This document shows positions 1 to 10,505 of a stretch of DNA of 64,000 nt, piece by piece (position 1 is the first letter of the stretch; each line of letters opens with the position of its first letter). The DNA is taken from NCBI GenBank assembly GCA_954871525.1, contig OX940869.1, positions 22,596,001-22,660,000 on the forward strand, in the 5' to 3' direction. A program made the position numbers and the translations under genes. A model generated the notes under the pieces. That model was not told the DNA's origin and searched no databases. It saw nothing but the letters and a program-made list of their open reading frames with translations. This DNA comes from Parietaria judaica. Lineage: Eukaryota; Streptophyta; Magnoliopsida; Rosales; Urticaceae.

Positions 1-1306
1 TCATTGCCCTCATTGACGGACTGCAGACTGGGGAGTTCTTGATCTCCCTCGTGAAGGAAAGACCGTCGACCATGACGAACTCATGATGAGAGCAGCCCAA
101 CACATCGCCGTGGAAGAATACCTCACCAGCAGGAAGTCAACGAAGCCAGGGAGCCATCAACGAAGCAACGACCGCACCCCCGACGAATCGAAGACGAAGA
201 CGACAACCAGGGCCGAACGACAAAACCGCAAGTTGGTCAGGCGACGAGGAAACCATTCCACCTCGACAAAATAGATTACACGCCACTGACGACGACTCCA
301 GACGAGATCTACGCCATGCACGGCGACAAGATCAAGAAGCCTCCTCCGCTTAAAAAGCCTGCAAAGGATAGGAGCCGATACTGCCAATTCCATCGTGACT
401 ACGGTCACATGACGTCGCAGTGCTATCAGCTGAAGGATCAAATTGAAGAACAGATCAAGGAAGGAAAGCTAAAGAAGTTCCTCAAGAGGCTCACAGCGAA
501 TGACGGGGGCATGCCGACCCCACTCTTGACGATGGCGCAACTGACAAAACAAGGCGACGACCGAGGGAAAGCCATAACGGTAACCCCGCTGAATTGGAGA
601 CTCGGGTCAAAGCACACGAAGCTACGCACGCACAACGGAGAAAGGATGGTCGCCTAACCAGGTTAACCTGATGGGCTCAACACCTCCAATCCGCACTGGC
701 GAAGCCATCACCTTCACAGAAGACGAAGCCCTGACCATTCACCACCTGCACAATGATGCCATCGTCGTGGAGGCACAAATTGCCAATAGCATGGTCAGAA
801 GGATCTTTATTGACAACGGAAGCTCAGCCGACGTAATCTTCAAGACAACCTTCGAAAAGATGAGCTTGGGTCGAATCATCGTACACCACTATTTGGTTTT
901 GCAAGAGAGCGCGTGACGACCGAAGGATCCATCGAGCTACCGAAAACCTTCGGATTCAAAGACGGACCTAGGGTGACTCGAATGGTGAGCTATCTCATCG
1001 TCGACATGCCTTCATCATACAACGTCATCATCGGGAGGCCCACGCTCAACCAACTCCAAGCCGTGACATCCACCTATAACCTACTCGTCAAGTTCCCGAC
1101 GCCAACCGAAATCGGAATTATGCGAGGAAGTCAAGCTGAGTCCCGAGCCTGCTACGAGAAAGGAGTACTCCAGAGTATAGCCACAGTCGCCGCCATCACC
1201 GAAGGAGTCAACAACCTCAGCATCACCAGACGAGGAGAACAAGGAGAGGACACGAAAAATCCAACAACCGTTATCGGACTGAGAGAAATATTCGCCCTCC
1301 TGCGAT
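1..1306 (+). pseudogene. gag: gag-protease remnant, Tat-like copy 1
   Basis: Gag packages retrotransposon RNA and the protease would cleave the polyprotein. About 100-360 keeps the end of the gag domain; 385-425 encodes a Cys/His motif (CQFHRDYGH then SQC) typical of plant Tat/Athila gag; 815-845 encodes the protease active-site region IDNGSSAD; 1000-1060 encodes the protease tail ending GRPTLNQL. Compared with copy 2 the frame is broken near 80, 270-310, 600 (small deletion) and 885-915 (deletion of a few codons after GRII). The linker after the protease ends at a stop near 1306. These positions come from aligning the two translations by eye. The gene is clearly recognisable and cannot make a full protein. 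Confidence 0.85.
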
Positions 1307-1335
1307 AATACGAGAAGACCCTGGACCAAACTAGG

Positions 1336-2160
1336 ATGACGAGCGGAGCCGCACCAGAAGACTCTCCAGATTACGCGATATACAGGTGCCTCGTCGATAA
1401 GATGTTCAACCGCCTACGCTTTATCAAGCGGATGATCAACCTCGCCAAGCGAAGGAGCGAAGAAGAACGCCAGCTAGGGGTCGCCAAGAAAGGAGAAGCA
1501 AAGGCCAACATAGTCGCCGAGAAACCTCACGGCGCCGACACCCCCGCAGCTGAAGGAAGAAAGGAGACGAAGGACGAGCCGCCATGCAGAAGAATCGCGC
1601 CGAACAGGCCGGTATGGAGTATGCACATCAATGGAGTCAATGACGACGCAAACGCAAGAGCAGGAATCGTCTTCACCAACCCTCAAAGAGAAAAGTCGAA
1701 GTACGCCATCAAGTTCGAGTTCAAAGCCTCCAGCGGTGAAGCCGAATGCGGAGTGCTACTCACCCGCCTAAACCTCGCCGAAAGGCTTGACGTGAAGAAT
1801 TTGCAGGTACACTGCAGCTCACAGAAGATCGCGAGCCAGATGAACGGTGGACTACCGACACAAGAGGACAAGACGCTAACTCAACTGCAAGAAGCCATGG
1901 AGCGCCTCCAGCCATTGACATGGCACGAGATCACTTGGATCCCTGCAACCGCCAATGATGAAGCAGCCACGCTAGCCCGAGAAATGAGCGGAAAAGGAGA
2001 AGACGAATGGCGCAAGACCCCCGACGAAGAGACAGAGGAAGAGTCAACCGCCTACGATTCTCACCATTAACACCGAAGACGAGCCCAAGTGGATGACTGC
2101 GATAGTCGACTGTCTACGCCAAGGCGAGCTACCAGTCCGACCAGTCAACCCGCACCACTA
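1336..2160 (+). pseudogene. RNase H-like domain of Tat element, degenerate
   Basis: The 244-residue frame starts with a basic linker (about residues 1-90) and then holds an RNase H fold like the one in Tat/Athila elements. Recognisable blocks are WSMHING (usually a [YF]VDG-type strand), FKASSGEAECG (usually NNEAEY), VHCSSQKIASQMNGG (usually a SDS-type strand) and DEAATLARE (usually ADALA). The Glu is kept, but the Asp of strand 1 is Asn and the SDS Asp is gone, so catalysis looks lost. After the stop at 2068-2070, a +1 frame continues with TEDEPKWMTAIVDCL to about 2160, which resembles the stretch before integrase in full elements. No integrase follows. Copy 2 has the same design. Confidence 0.75.
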
Positions 2161-2345
2161 AAGGCAAGGCGAAAGCCCTGTATCCTTTTCAATAAAGCGC
2201 AATTCGCAAAGGCCAAGTCTACTACGTAGGCCAACCTTATCTATGAATAAATTTGTTTTTTACGAAATACTCTGAAAGTTTTCCCGAAACTGCAAGGCAG
2301 ATTACGCCAAAACTCGGGGCGTACTACGGTATATATACCGGGCCC
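2161..2345 (+). other. 3' end of pol region, non-coding, with AATAAA
   Basis: Short non-coding stretch between the RNase H remnant and the tandem repeats. It contains two AATAAA-like hexamers, near 2191 and 2246, which could act as polyadenylation signals. It is well conserved with 57000-57140 (-) in copy 2, although nothing in it is coding. Confidence 0.4.
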
Positions 2346-2349
2346 TTAA

Positions 2350-2745
2350 AAAAAAAACCGGCTACGCGCCGAAGACCTTCGCCAGGTAACAATAGGCAGA
2401 ACTCTTTCGTCAGAGGATAAACCAGGCACCGACATTACGATCCGGAACTCCTTTCGCCAGGATAGACACGCACCGGCATTGCGATCCGGAACTCCTTTCG
2501 CCAGGATAAACAGGCACCGACATTGCGATCCGGAACTCCTTTCGCCAGGATAAACATGCACCGGCAGTGCGATTCAGAACTCCTTTCGCCAGGATAAACA
2601 GGCACCGGCGTTACGATCCGGAACTCCTTTCGCCAGGATAAACAGGCACCGACATTACGATCCGAAACTCCTTTCGCCAGGATAAACAGGCACCGGCAAT
2701 TACGATCCGGAACCCCTTCGCCAGGAAATAATAGGCAGCCCAAAC
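2350..2745 (+). repeat. 44-bp tandem repeat array of Tat element 1
   Basis: About eight units with a 44-bp period; the core reads GGAACTCCTTTCGCCAGGAT followed by AAACAGGCACCGGCATTACGATCC. Outer units are more diverged. Because 44 is not a multiple of three, the frame changes from unit to unit, and the open frames across the array are an effect of the repeat. The homologous array in copy 2 lies at 56665-56940 with about five units, so unit number varies between copies. Confidence 0.9.
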
Positions 2746-3073
2746 TCGTCGGATTAGCTACCCAGCGAGCAAAAGCATATTATCATCTACGGACAACCTA
2801 TGATACTTGCAGGTTAAAAAAGGGTGACGACCCTACAATCGTAGCAGAGTGCAGTCACAAGACTGCCACAGCGCGACCCAACGCGCATATTCGAAAAGCA
2901 AAGGTATGAACGAAACTCAAAGTTCAAATAATACTAAATGCATAAATGTCATACAAAAGGTACGAAGAAAAAAGGAAGGAAAATTACGCCAAACAAACAT
3001 ATCAGGGCTTGGGAGTACGGCTAAAGCAAAGCCTGAAAATGTCTATAAATCATTGTGGCAAAGAAAAGAGAAA

Positions 3074-6000
3074 CTAATATCTGGGAATCGCCAAGCTGAG
3101 AGGCTCCATGTCACGAACGGAGTCTGGAGCACCAAGGACGTCGAGGAACCTGAAGGAAAGAGCAAGATGACCATTCTCCTGAAGATGAGCCGCCTGGCAA
3201 TCCGTAAATCCCGACCAGTACACCTCGTCGGAAGCTGCATGCCACGTCGCTTCTGTCTCAGCGTGACTCGCGTCAGCATCCGCCTTCAACTTAGCATGGG
3301 CGGAAGCAGCCTCGGAGACATCACGCTGGAGACGCTCAATTCGGGATTCAAGCCAAGCCAAAGAAGCCTTCAAAGCCGCGATCTGGTCCTTCGCCATACG
3401 AAGCTCATCTTCAACGGCTCGACGACCCTCGCGTACGCCATCAGCCCGGGAGATCTTGACCTCAAGCCTCGCCTTGGTCACCTCGCCCTGCAACGCATCA
3501 CGTTCGGCGACAACATTCTTCAAGAAACCCTTCAAATACGTATGCAGGGTATTGGAAGCTTCAAGACGATGAGCCACCTCCGCCGACAACAACAAGGCCT
3601 AGAAGACAAACGACGAGCATGAAGAAAAACAACACGACGAAGTAAGCAAGAATGCCAAAAAGTACGTACCTTCAAATGACAAGTGAAGTCATCAACAACC
3701 AAAGCCGAGTCCGGAGCACCCACCACCGACGCGAACACCCGAGGACGAAGATCGGAGACGCTCTTGACGCAAACGCGCTTGAGACTCACCGCACGCTCAA
3801 CGCTCGACGAACCGCCAGACTCGAGAATCTCACCTGATGGAGGAACGGCAATAGAAGCAGGCACGTCACCTCGAGAGTCGTCCCCCGAAGCCACAACTGG
3901 AGATGACGTCCCACCAAGACCAGCGCCACGCTGACGAACACGACGAGAAGAGTCATCAGCCTTGCCAGGAGACGGCAAGCGTGAACGACGAGACGAAGAC
4001 ACCCTCTCCGACGATAATCGCCGCTTCAGACGACGGAAGGAACGATCATCAAGACCCTCATCAGATGACTTCGAGGCCAGAGCAACACGAGCACCGAAAG
4101 CAACGGCAGAAGCTTGAGGACGCATCTGAGGAACAAACTTCTTAAAGCTAGACGAACCTGCGCAATAGCAAACAAGGCAATGGAGAACAGCACAGCTACT
4201 GAAGACCAAGCAAAGGGAATTATACCTGCAAGAGTCGACAAAGCTGGAACAGCCGAAGAACGGACGACCACCAAAGAAATGTACGCCGCTCAGAAGCTGG
4301 AGCCTTTGCCTTCGGCGAAGCCTTCGCTGGAGAAGAACGACGAACACCTTCCTTTGAAGAGCGGCAGACATCCGTCCTCGAAGAACGACGAACACCTTCC
4401 CGCAAAGAAGCCCGAGGTGCGTTATCCTCAGCCGAAGGAAGCACTTGAAGAGGAACCGGAGCATGCACGTCTGCCTCATCAACATCAACAAAGCCTCCGA
4501 GCGAATCAGCAACGAAGCCTGCCGAGATCCACTGTCGAGGCACCGTAAAGGGAAGCAGACGACCCTTCTTCACCAACCCTGAGATCAGACTGCCAAAAGC
4601 CCCCAAGCCAGATGTATGCTCATACGGCAATCGCAACACCCGAGAGCTGAAGTCTGGCAGAGACGAGCCAAGCAAGGTCATTGGAGCCCAAACCCATTGA
4701 CGATGCTAGTGAAGATCCAGCCTGCATCGAGGTAGCTCCAGACGAACGTACGACGAAAACACCATGTACTATCCAGCCTCCGTAGTGCGACAGTAGAAGC
4801 AAAAAGTAGTGCGCAACTCTTCGACCGTCAGAGATCGACGAGAGAGAACCCGCCAAGCTGAGAAGCACGTCGCCAAATCACGAAAAGACCCCGGCACACC
4901 CAGCGACATCAGAAGATCACGGCCGAATGGCCGAAGAGGAAGGCCCATCCCATGACGAAGACTCTCCAAGTGCACCGGCAGAAAACCGGGGACACGATCA
5001 CAAGGGAGCTTACCAATAGCAGGAACTCGAAGACCGGTGATATGCGACAACCCATGAAGAGCAAGGAACGATGTCAATGAAGACTCAGTGACGTGGCTTC
5101 GTACAATCAGCTTAGGACAGATGGCCGAAACGCGGTAAAGACGCTGTCTGGGAATCTCGTCAGCAGGAGGACCCTCGCCAGTGGCAAAGCCCACGATGGC
5201 CAGACCCTCACCTGCAGCTCCCTCCTCAGCAACAGGCGCCTCATCAGACGTATCGACATCAGCAAACTCTACGTCAGAGGCACCATCAAGGACCGAAGGC
5301 TCAGAGCCATGCTCACCGGGAGATCCGCCTCCATCCACCAAGCCACCTGCAGTGTTCAGAGCACATCCAGGAGATTCAAAAGACAAAATGCTCTCCGCCA
5401 AAGCCGACGACAAAAGACGAATCAACAATGAGAGTTCCTTACCGAGCCCGGAGCCCGGCCCACTTGGCCCAGGAATTATAATTTCCTTGGCAAGAGATAT
5501 ACCCGGTCCCGACGAACCCAACGCAAAAATCAGATCGTCGATCGGAGTCTCGGAGCCGTCGAAATCGAAGTTTCCGTCGAAATCGGACTCCGCCACCACT
5601 TTTGACGGCCCTTTCACCGGAGCAAGTTCGCCGGAGTTGAAGACAACCTCACGGCCACCAACGGACATCACCATCACCGCCGGAAAACTTGCTGGAGTGT
5701 CCGCCAAGCCGCTGCCCGCCGAAGGAACCTCCGGGACGATCGCCAAGCAAACCGCACGAGCTCCACACCCGGCGACGACCTCCATTGCGCCGGAAGCAAC
5801 GTCACCGCCGGAGACCACCACAGACAGAGCCGACGGGCCATTTCTGGCCAACTCCACCATGTCACATGCCCCACGGCCCACGCCATCGCAGCCCGAGCCG
5901 AAGAACCCGCGCGCACCAAACACCGAGCTAGCTCCACCCGCCGCTGCGTCACGCGCCGCTCCAGTCACCGTCGACCACCCAGATGCCGTCGCCCAGACAT

Positions 6001-6313
6001 CCTCACAAGAACCCGACGTGCCAAAAGGGCCCATGCAGCCCGGATCCTCGCCATGCACGTCGCCGAAGCTGCCAAACCCGCCAAGACCGAGTTCGTTCTC
6101 CTCCACGAAGCTCGCTGGAATTTTGATTCCCGCGTCATCACCTACACGGAATATATCTTCAAGAGACGACGTCCAATCATCCAAGTTCGCCGGAGCACCA
6201 TCAATGGTGACCGGAGTTTCGTCGTCAACAAAAATATTCGACAAAGAGAACGTACCGGAAAAAAGGACGTCGTCAACGGAGAATTCCCCACCAAGCTCGC
6301 CGGAGAAAGCCAT
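3074..6313 (-). pseudogene. antisense spliced gene (PF04195-like + coiled coil) of Tat element 1
   Basis: This gene runs against gag-pol, as in Tat elements with an antisense ORF; the role of its product is unknown. The likely start is MAFSGELG (ATG at 6313). About 390 residues of Gly/Ala/Ser/Pro-rich low-complexity sequence follow, then (about residues 395-519) a domain like PF04195, the putative gypsy-type transposon family: PRQRLYRVSAICPKL, FLPVHLESLRHGMGLPLRPF, WRVLSRRSLTVEEL. The frame breaks near 4770. Downstream come an Arg/Ser-rich part (about 3850-4500) and a charged coiled coil (3074-3598). Two short introns keep GT-AG sites that are also present in copy 2: about 4227-4163 and 3669-3599. 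The upstream part is long and open, but frameshifts around 4600-4800 suggest a broken gene. Confidence 0.7.
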
Positions 6314-6439
6314 CACCATCACGAGCAATGAAAACGCAGCCGTAAAAGCCTCTTGGAGAGAGCAATATGCGATTTTGGAGAAGAGAAAGGAAAGAGGAAG
6401 TTGCCTTAAACCCTACAAGGTATTTATGAGGTAATAATT

Positions 6440-7182
6440 CTACTTTAATCTTACCTTCCCTTTTTATTAAAACTCGAATTTTATAGCTTATTGCATCCCA
6501 AAAATCGCATAAATTAGGTCCATAAAGCTGATGTTTAATTTTTAAATGGTCAAAAACGATCAAAAATGGGCTTTTGCACGTTTTTAAGTGAGAAAGGCTA
6601 TTTTTAAAGGTTATTTAAAAATCCTTGGAAATTAAACTTTAGAACTTTATAAAGTTTGATTTTTAATTTTCAAATATGAAAACCAAATTAAAATTATTTT
6701 TTCCGGGTTTTCATGAATTATTTAATTATTTACGGTATTTATTACAAATAAAAAATAGCGCAATAATTAAGCAACTTTTTAAAGTTTCAAACTTAATGCG
6801 CAATTATTATTTTCAAATTACGTATTTACCTTCACATTTATTATGTCACTTGATTTTATTTATTTATTTATTTTTTGATTTATTTTCGGCGTTCGAGATT
6901 AATTTAAAAGGCATTTATTTTACAAATTACGCCTACGAACCTCCAAAAATCCAAAAATCGAGTAAAATAAAAAAAAAGTGACTTGTGATTTATTTACTCA
7001 ATTCGCTTATGTCTTTGATTATGCTCGAATTATTTTCGAGCTTATTATGCGAATATTTTCAAAAAAATATTTTACAAACACCCAGTTAAAGGAAATTTGC
7101 AGTTCCTTGGGAGGACGGAGAGGAGACTAAAATCTCTTACAACCCGGATCCTCGCCAAATTACACAAGTTGCCTTAAGTTTT
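6440..7182 (+). other. AT-rich 3' region of Tat element 1
   Basis: AT-rich non-coding DNA between the 5' end of the antisense gene and the polypurine tract. It should hold the promoter of the antisense gene. It is homologous to 38504-39297 (-) in copy 2, which supports it as an element-encoded region. I see no credible ORF. Confidence 0.6.
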
Positions 7183-7202
7183 AAAAGAAACTGGGGGGTT
7201 AA
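7183..7202 (+). promoter_or_regulatory. polypurine tract before 3' LTR
   Basis: The purine-rich run AAAAGAAACTGGGGGG lies two to four bases before the LTR start TGTTATGTGC. In LTR retrotransposons this tract primes plus-strand DNA. The same tract is found next to the 3' LTR of copy 2 (38484-38503, -). Confidence 0.8.
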
Positions 7203-8787
7203 TGTTATGTGCATTTTTTGTAACATATAAAAATTGAGCCCATTAAGGAAAGTCAAGGCCCATCACCAAAGCCAAAGACCTGGGGCCGACGAACTAAGAC
7301 ATTGGCGAGGCCTGGGGTCAAAGAGCCGACGAGCCGACAAGGCAACGAGGTGACAAGGGTACGAGGCAACGAGGCGACAAGCCAACGAGGCGACAAGCTA
7401 ACGAAGCGACGAGGCGACAAGCTGACGAGACGACGAGCCAACAAGCCGACGAGGCGACAAGCCGACGAAGCGACGAGGTGACAAGCCGACGAAGCGACGA
7501 GGCAACAAGCCGATGAGGCAACGAGGCGACAAGCCCCCTCGTCATAACTTTACGAGGGCATAACTTTTAACTATTCCACACGACGAGGAGATCCGAGACC
7601 ACGAAGATCTCCGGGAAATCCTATGGATTCTCCGGACTCAACATACGGACTCGCGGACAACCGAAAGACATAAAAGACGAATCGAGAAGCATCGACGACC
7701 CTTATTGCAAGGCAAGTGCCCTCGACAACCCCCCTATTGCAAGGGAGAAATTCGCAGGCCCTTGGAAGTGCGATTTCAGGGAATTGGTTTTCCACACTCA
7801 CTCACAGCTTGCTCCAGAGCTTCTCTCTCTAAAAATTTGTCCACTCCTAGAGGAGGAAGGACTTGAATAAGAGCTAAGATCATTCTAGAAGAAGAGTCTT
7901 AGCCTCGACAAAGAGAATTTGTTCGACAAGTCAACGAAGGTGTCCCTCGCTAGGTGGTTAGTACGCCAACACCTGCGAGGTCGACAATGGAACGAGTTTC
8001 CCTTGTCAGGATAAGGCCCCTTGCCAGACGAGGCCACCTACCCCGACAAGGTCGACAAGGAGCATCCCTTAACAGGTTAGGCGCCCACGCCAACCTAGAC
8101 ATGGTCGACAAGGAGCATCCCTTATCAGGTTAAGGCCCTCGCTACAACGAGCTCGCCAACACCAACGAGGTCGACGAAGAACACATCACATCGGTAATAC
8201 CCAGCCATCCAACATCGGCACTTCCGACGAGTCAAACCACATCGTCATTCACCCGTCGTTTATCACTAACCCCGAACTACGTGAGACCTGATTCTCTTAA
8301 ACTGAGATATGTAGGCAGCCTCGCCCAACCATAAGCGATGGGGCACGGGCCCAATCTACCCTTTTTTGCAGGTCCTCCCTTGACGTAGGAGCTCGTCAAG
8401 GAAGGAGAATCACAAAGAATCATCAAGACCAGCTCGGAGCTTCACCAAGACCGGAGTTAGCCTAGACGAGAAGCATCGTCGAGACAAGGACTCCACCCAG
8501 ACGAGGAACTTCGCCAAGACAAGGACCTCGCCCGGACTTCGCCACCACGAGGGCAACCCGACGTGGAGCTTTGTCGTAATCCGGACTTTGCCACCACGAG
8601 GGAAGTTCGCCGAGGATCGCCAAGGACAGCCTGGAGACTCATCCAAGACGACGGATTCGCCTCCAGCTTTGACGATCATTAGTCAACCCGCGTTGACTCA
8701 GCATTCAATTATCCATGTGTTCAGCGGGTCACTCTCGGGACCCGAACCTTGGATCCGCTCGGTTAAAGCCATTTTTACGCATTAACA
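7203..8787 (+). repeat. 3' LTR of Tat element 1
   Basis: The LTR starts TGTTATGTGCAT and ends ACGCATTAACA, so the ends form a TGTTA/TAACA inverted repeat. It is 1585 bp long, close to the 1494-bp LTR at 36990-38483. Inside are an 8-bp minisatellite (7315-7545) and a series of diverged repeats of roughly 70 bp (7930-8170). Compared with the solo LTR at 10333-13999 it lacks about 47 bp at 7793, including the TATA box, and TTCC borders the deletion on both sides. Confidence 0.9.
7315..7545 (+). repeat. 8-bp minisatellite inside the LTR
   Basis: A run of about 28 octamers of the type GGCGACAA / GCCGACGA, with frequent single-base variants. The same array occurs in the other family LTRs: 10466-10505 (cut by an insertion), 38234-38340 and 62515-62635 (reverse complement). 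It explains several short Arg/Ser-rich open frames on both strands. Confidence 0.9.
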
Positions 8788-10332
8788 GGAACAACTTTTG
8801 AAGGCATTAAAAAATAACCTAAAGTGAATAAGATAAAAACTATGTATAAGTAATGTTACAACAAACAAAAAGTCGATACTTGGTATTTGAGTAGAGCAGT
8901 CGTCGCATCAGTGAGAAAGGAGTTGCGTACCGGGGGAGGAGTCACTATTGCTGAAAAGAGAAACGTTAGAGACCGATTAGGTAGTTACTTGAGCAGAAAA
9001 TTGGAATCATAACTCTTTTATTCAAGTGAAAACTAAAGAAATTGGTTGATATATAACTACATGGGCAAGGAAAAATTTGATTGATAGCTAGCCTTGAACT
9101 TGTAAAGAACAAAATCGGTTGATTTATTTGAAGGGATTAAATATACATACATTTCACAATAAATAAACAAAAATGAAATCGTCCTAGTCAGTACATTTTG
9201 ATGCTTAATACTAATTCATAGCAACTAAATACAATTTTATTAAAGCACAAATAAACTACTTTATCTATAGTAAACTATACTTAAAAACTTAATCATGAAG
9301 TGATGTTCAATGCAAAAAAAAAAATCTTACAGAATGCAGATGTACGGAGCAGAGTTCAGGTAATACTGGTGGACTCAAGGCGAGGTCTGGTGAAGGCTAA
9401 TGAAACACAAAAAATTCACAAAAACACAGCCATAAAAAGAAACACAGATTAAATACATCCAAATAAAATCATATAAAATACAAAGATTCATAGATAAAAG
9501 CAGAGAATTACCAGCTAATAAAGGAGAAAATGAATGGAATCTTAAATGCATAACACCAACAGTCCCTCAATCTCTCTCACTGAATTCGGCTTCATATTCA
9601 AGCTCTCTTCCATTCCTGTCTCTTCGATTTTCACGCCCTCTTCATTTTCAAGCAATTTTGTTTTTGCAGAACCAGAGCAACTCTTGCTCCATGGATACCT
9701 AACGGTATTTACATGGCTACAACAAGTAGTGAGTTATGGTTGCGAGCCGCCAGCGGCTCATGTGCAAGCAGCCCAACCAGAGCGCTGACAAGGCCAATAA
9801 TGATCTCCTCACTCTTTCATTACCCATTGATCATCACATTGTGAAGGCTGAGCGTTGCGCCGCCACGGGAGACTTCACGCCGTATCGCCGCTCCACGACA
9901 ACACAAAGCCTTTCATCACAGTCTCTGGTCGCCGTCTTGCCTCCCCGTCGTCTTGCGGAACACCGTATTGCCTCTCCTTTTAAGTTGTTGCTTCGCATTG
10001 CATCGCTTAATTTTTGGATCGCCGATTTCAGGTATATGTGTCTCTGGTTTCGCTCCTCACTCTGATATTATAGCTTAAGTTTTGATATGTTATCAAACAT
10101 TCTCTACCATTAGTATTACATTTATTCGTGATATATTAGTTACAAATTCTCATAAGCGCGAACATTGGTCGAGTACGCCTCCTATAGTCGATTAAGAACG
10201 TATGATAATATGGTTTGAATGAGACATATTTTTCATTTAAAAAATTCAAAAATCTGCAATAATAGGAAATGAGAATGTACCTCATCTCAATAAGCCATGT
10301 CATCTCATGAGATTTTCCTTTTATATATATAT
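8788..10332. other. intergenic stretch without a recognised gene
   Basis: AT-rich DNA between two Tat-family LTRs. Frames at 9546-9788 and 9736-10065 are short, have no recognised motif and may be chance. The sequence around 9690-10065 is more GC-rich and could be a gene fragment, but I cannot name it. Confidence 0.4.
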
Positions 10333-10505
10333 TGTTATGTGCATTTTTCTTAACATATAAAAATTAAGCCCATTAAGAAAAGTCAAAGCCCATTAAAGAA
10401 AGTCAACGCCCATCACCAAAGCCAAAGACCCGGGGCCGACGAACTAAGACATTGACAAGGCCCGGGGTCAAAAAGGCGACGAGGCGACGAGGCGACAAGG
10501 CGACA

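Larger units (their letters stand above)
1..8787 (+). mobile_element. Tat-like Ty3/gypsy retrotransposon, copy 1 (5' part outside window)
   Basis: The window opens inside gag and the element runs to the end of its 3' LTR at 8787. The order is gag, aspartic protease, RNase H-like domain, 44-bp tandem repeats, an antisense spliced gene, AT-rich 3' region, polypurine tract, LTR. An extra antisense gene between pol and the 3' LTR is known for Tat-lineage elements such as Grande. No reverse transcriptase or integrase is present: the protease linker leads straight to RNase H, and RNase H leads straight to the 3' region. Copy 2 at 36990-62758 shows the same gaps. Frameshifts in gag and protease show that this copy is dead. 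The target duplication cannot be tested because the 5' LTR lies outside the window; the five bases after the 3' LTR are GGAAC. Confidence 0.85.

Noticed and set aside
2346..2743. frames with LFILAKGVPDRN-type repeats, looking like a repeat protein
   Set aside because: The 44-bp unit is not a multiple of three and the same peptide appears because frames rotate through the array; also seen at 56663-57007.
2350..2745. CRISPR-like array
   Set aside because: Units are contiguous 44-bp tandem repeats without unique spacers, in a plant retrotransposon.
3532..4512. 326-codon minus frame
   Set aside because: Partly real exon of the antisense gene, but it reads through both introns; I use the spliced model instead.
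5181..6434. 417-codon Pro/Ser/Thr-rich frame on the plus strand
   Set aside because: It lies exactly opposite the low-complexity part of the antisense gene; GC-rich codon use opens both strands. The minus frame has the PF04195-like domain and conserved introns, the plus frame has none.
7253..7545. Ser/Arg/Leu-rich frames on the minus strand
   Set aside because: Produced by the 8-bp minisatellite inside the LTR; the same happens at 38215-38484 and 62460-62853.
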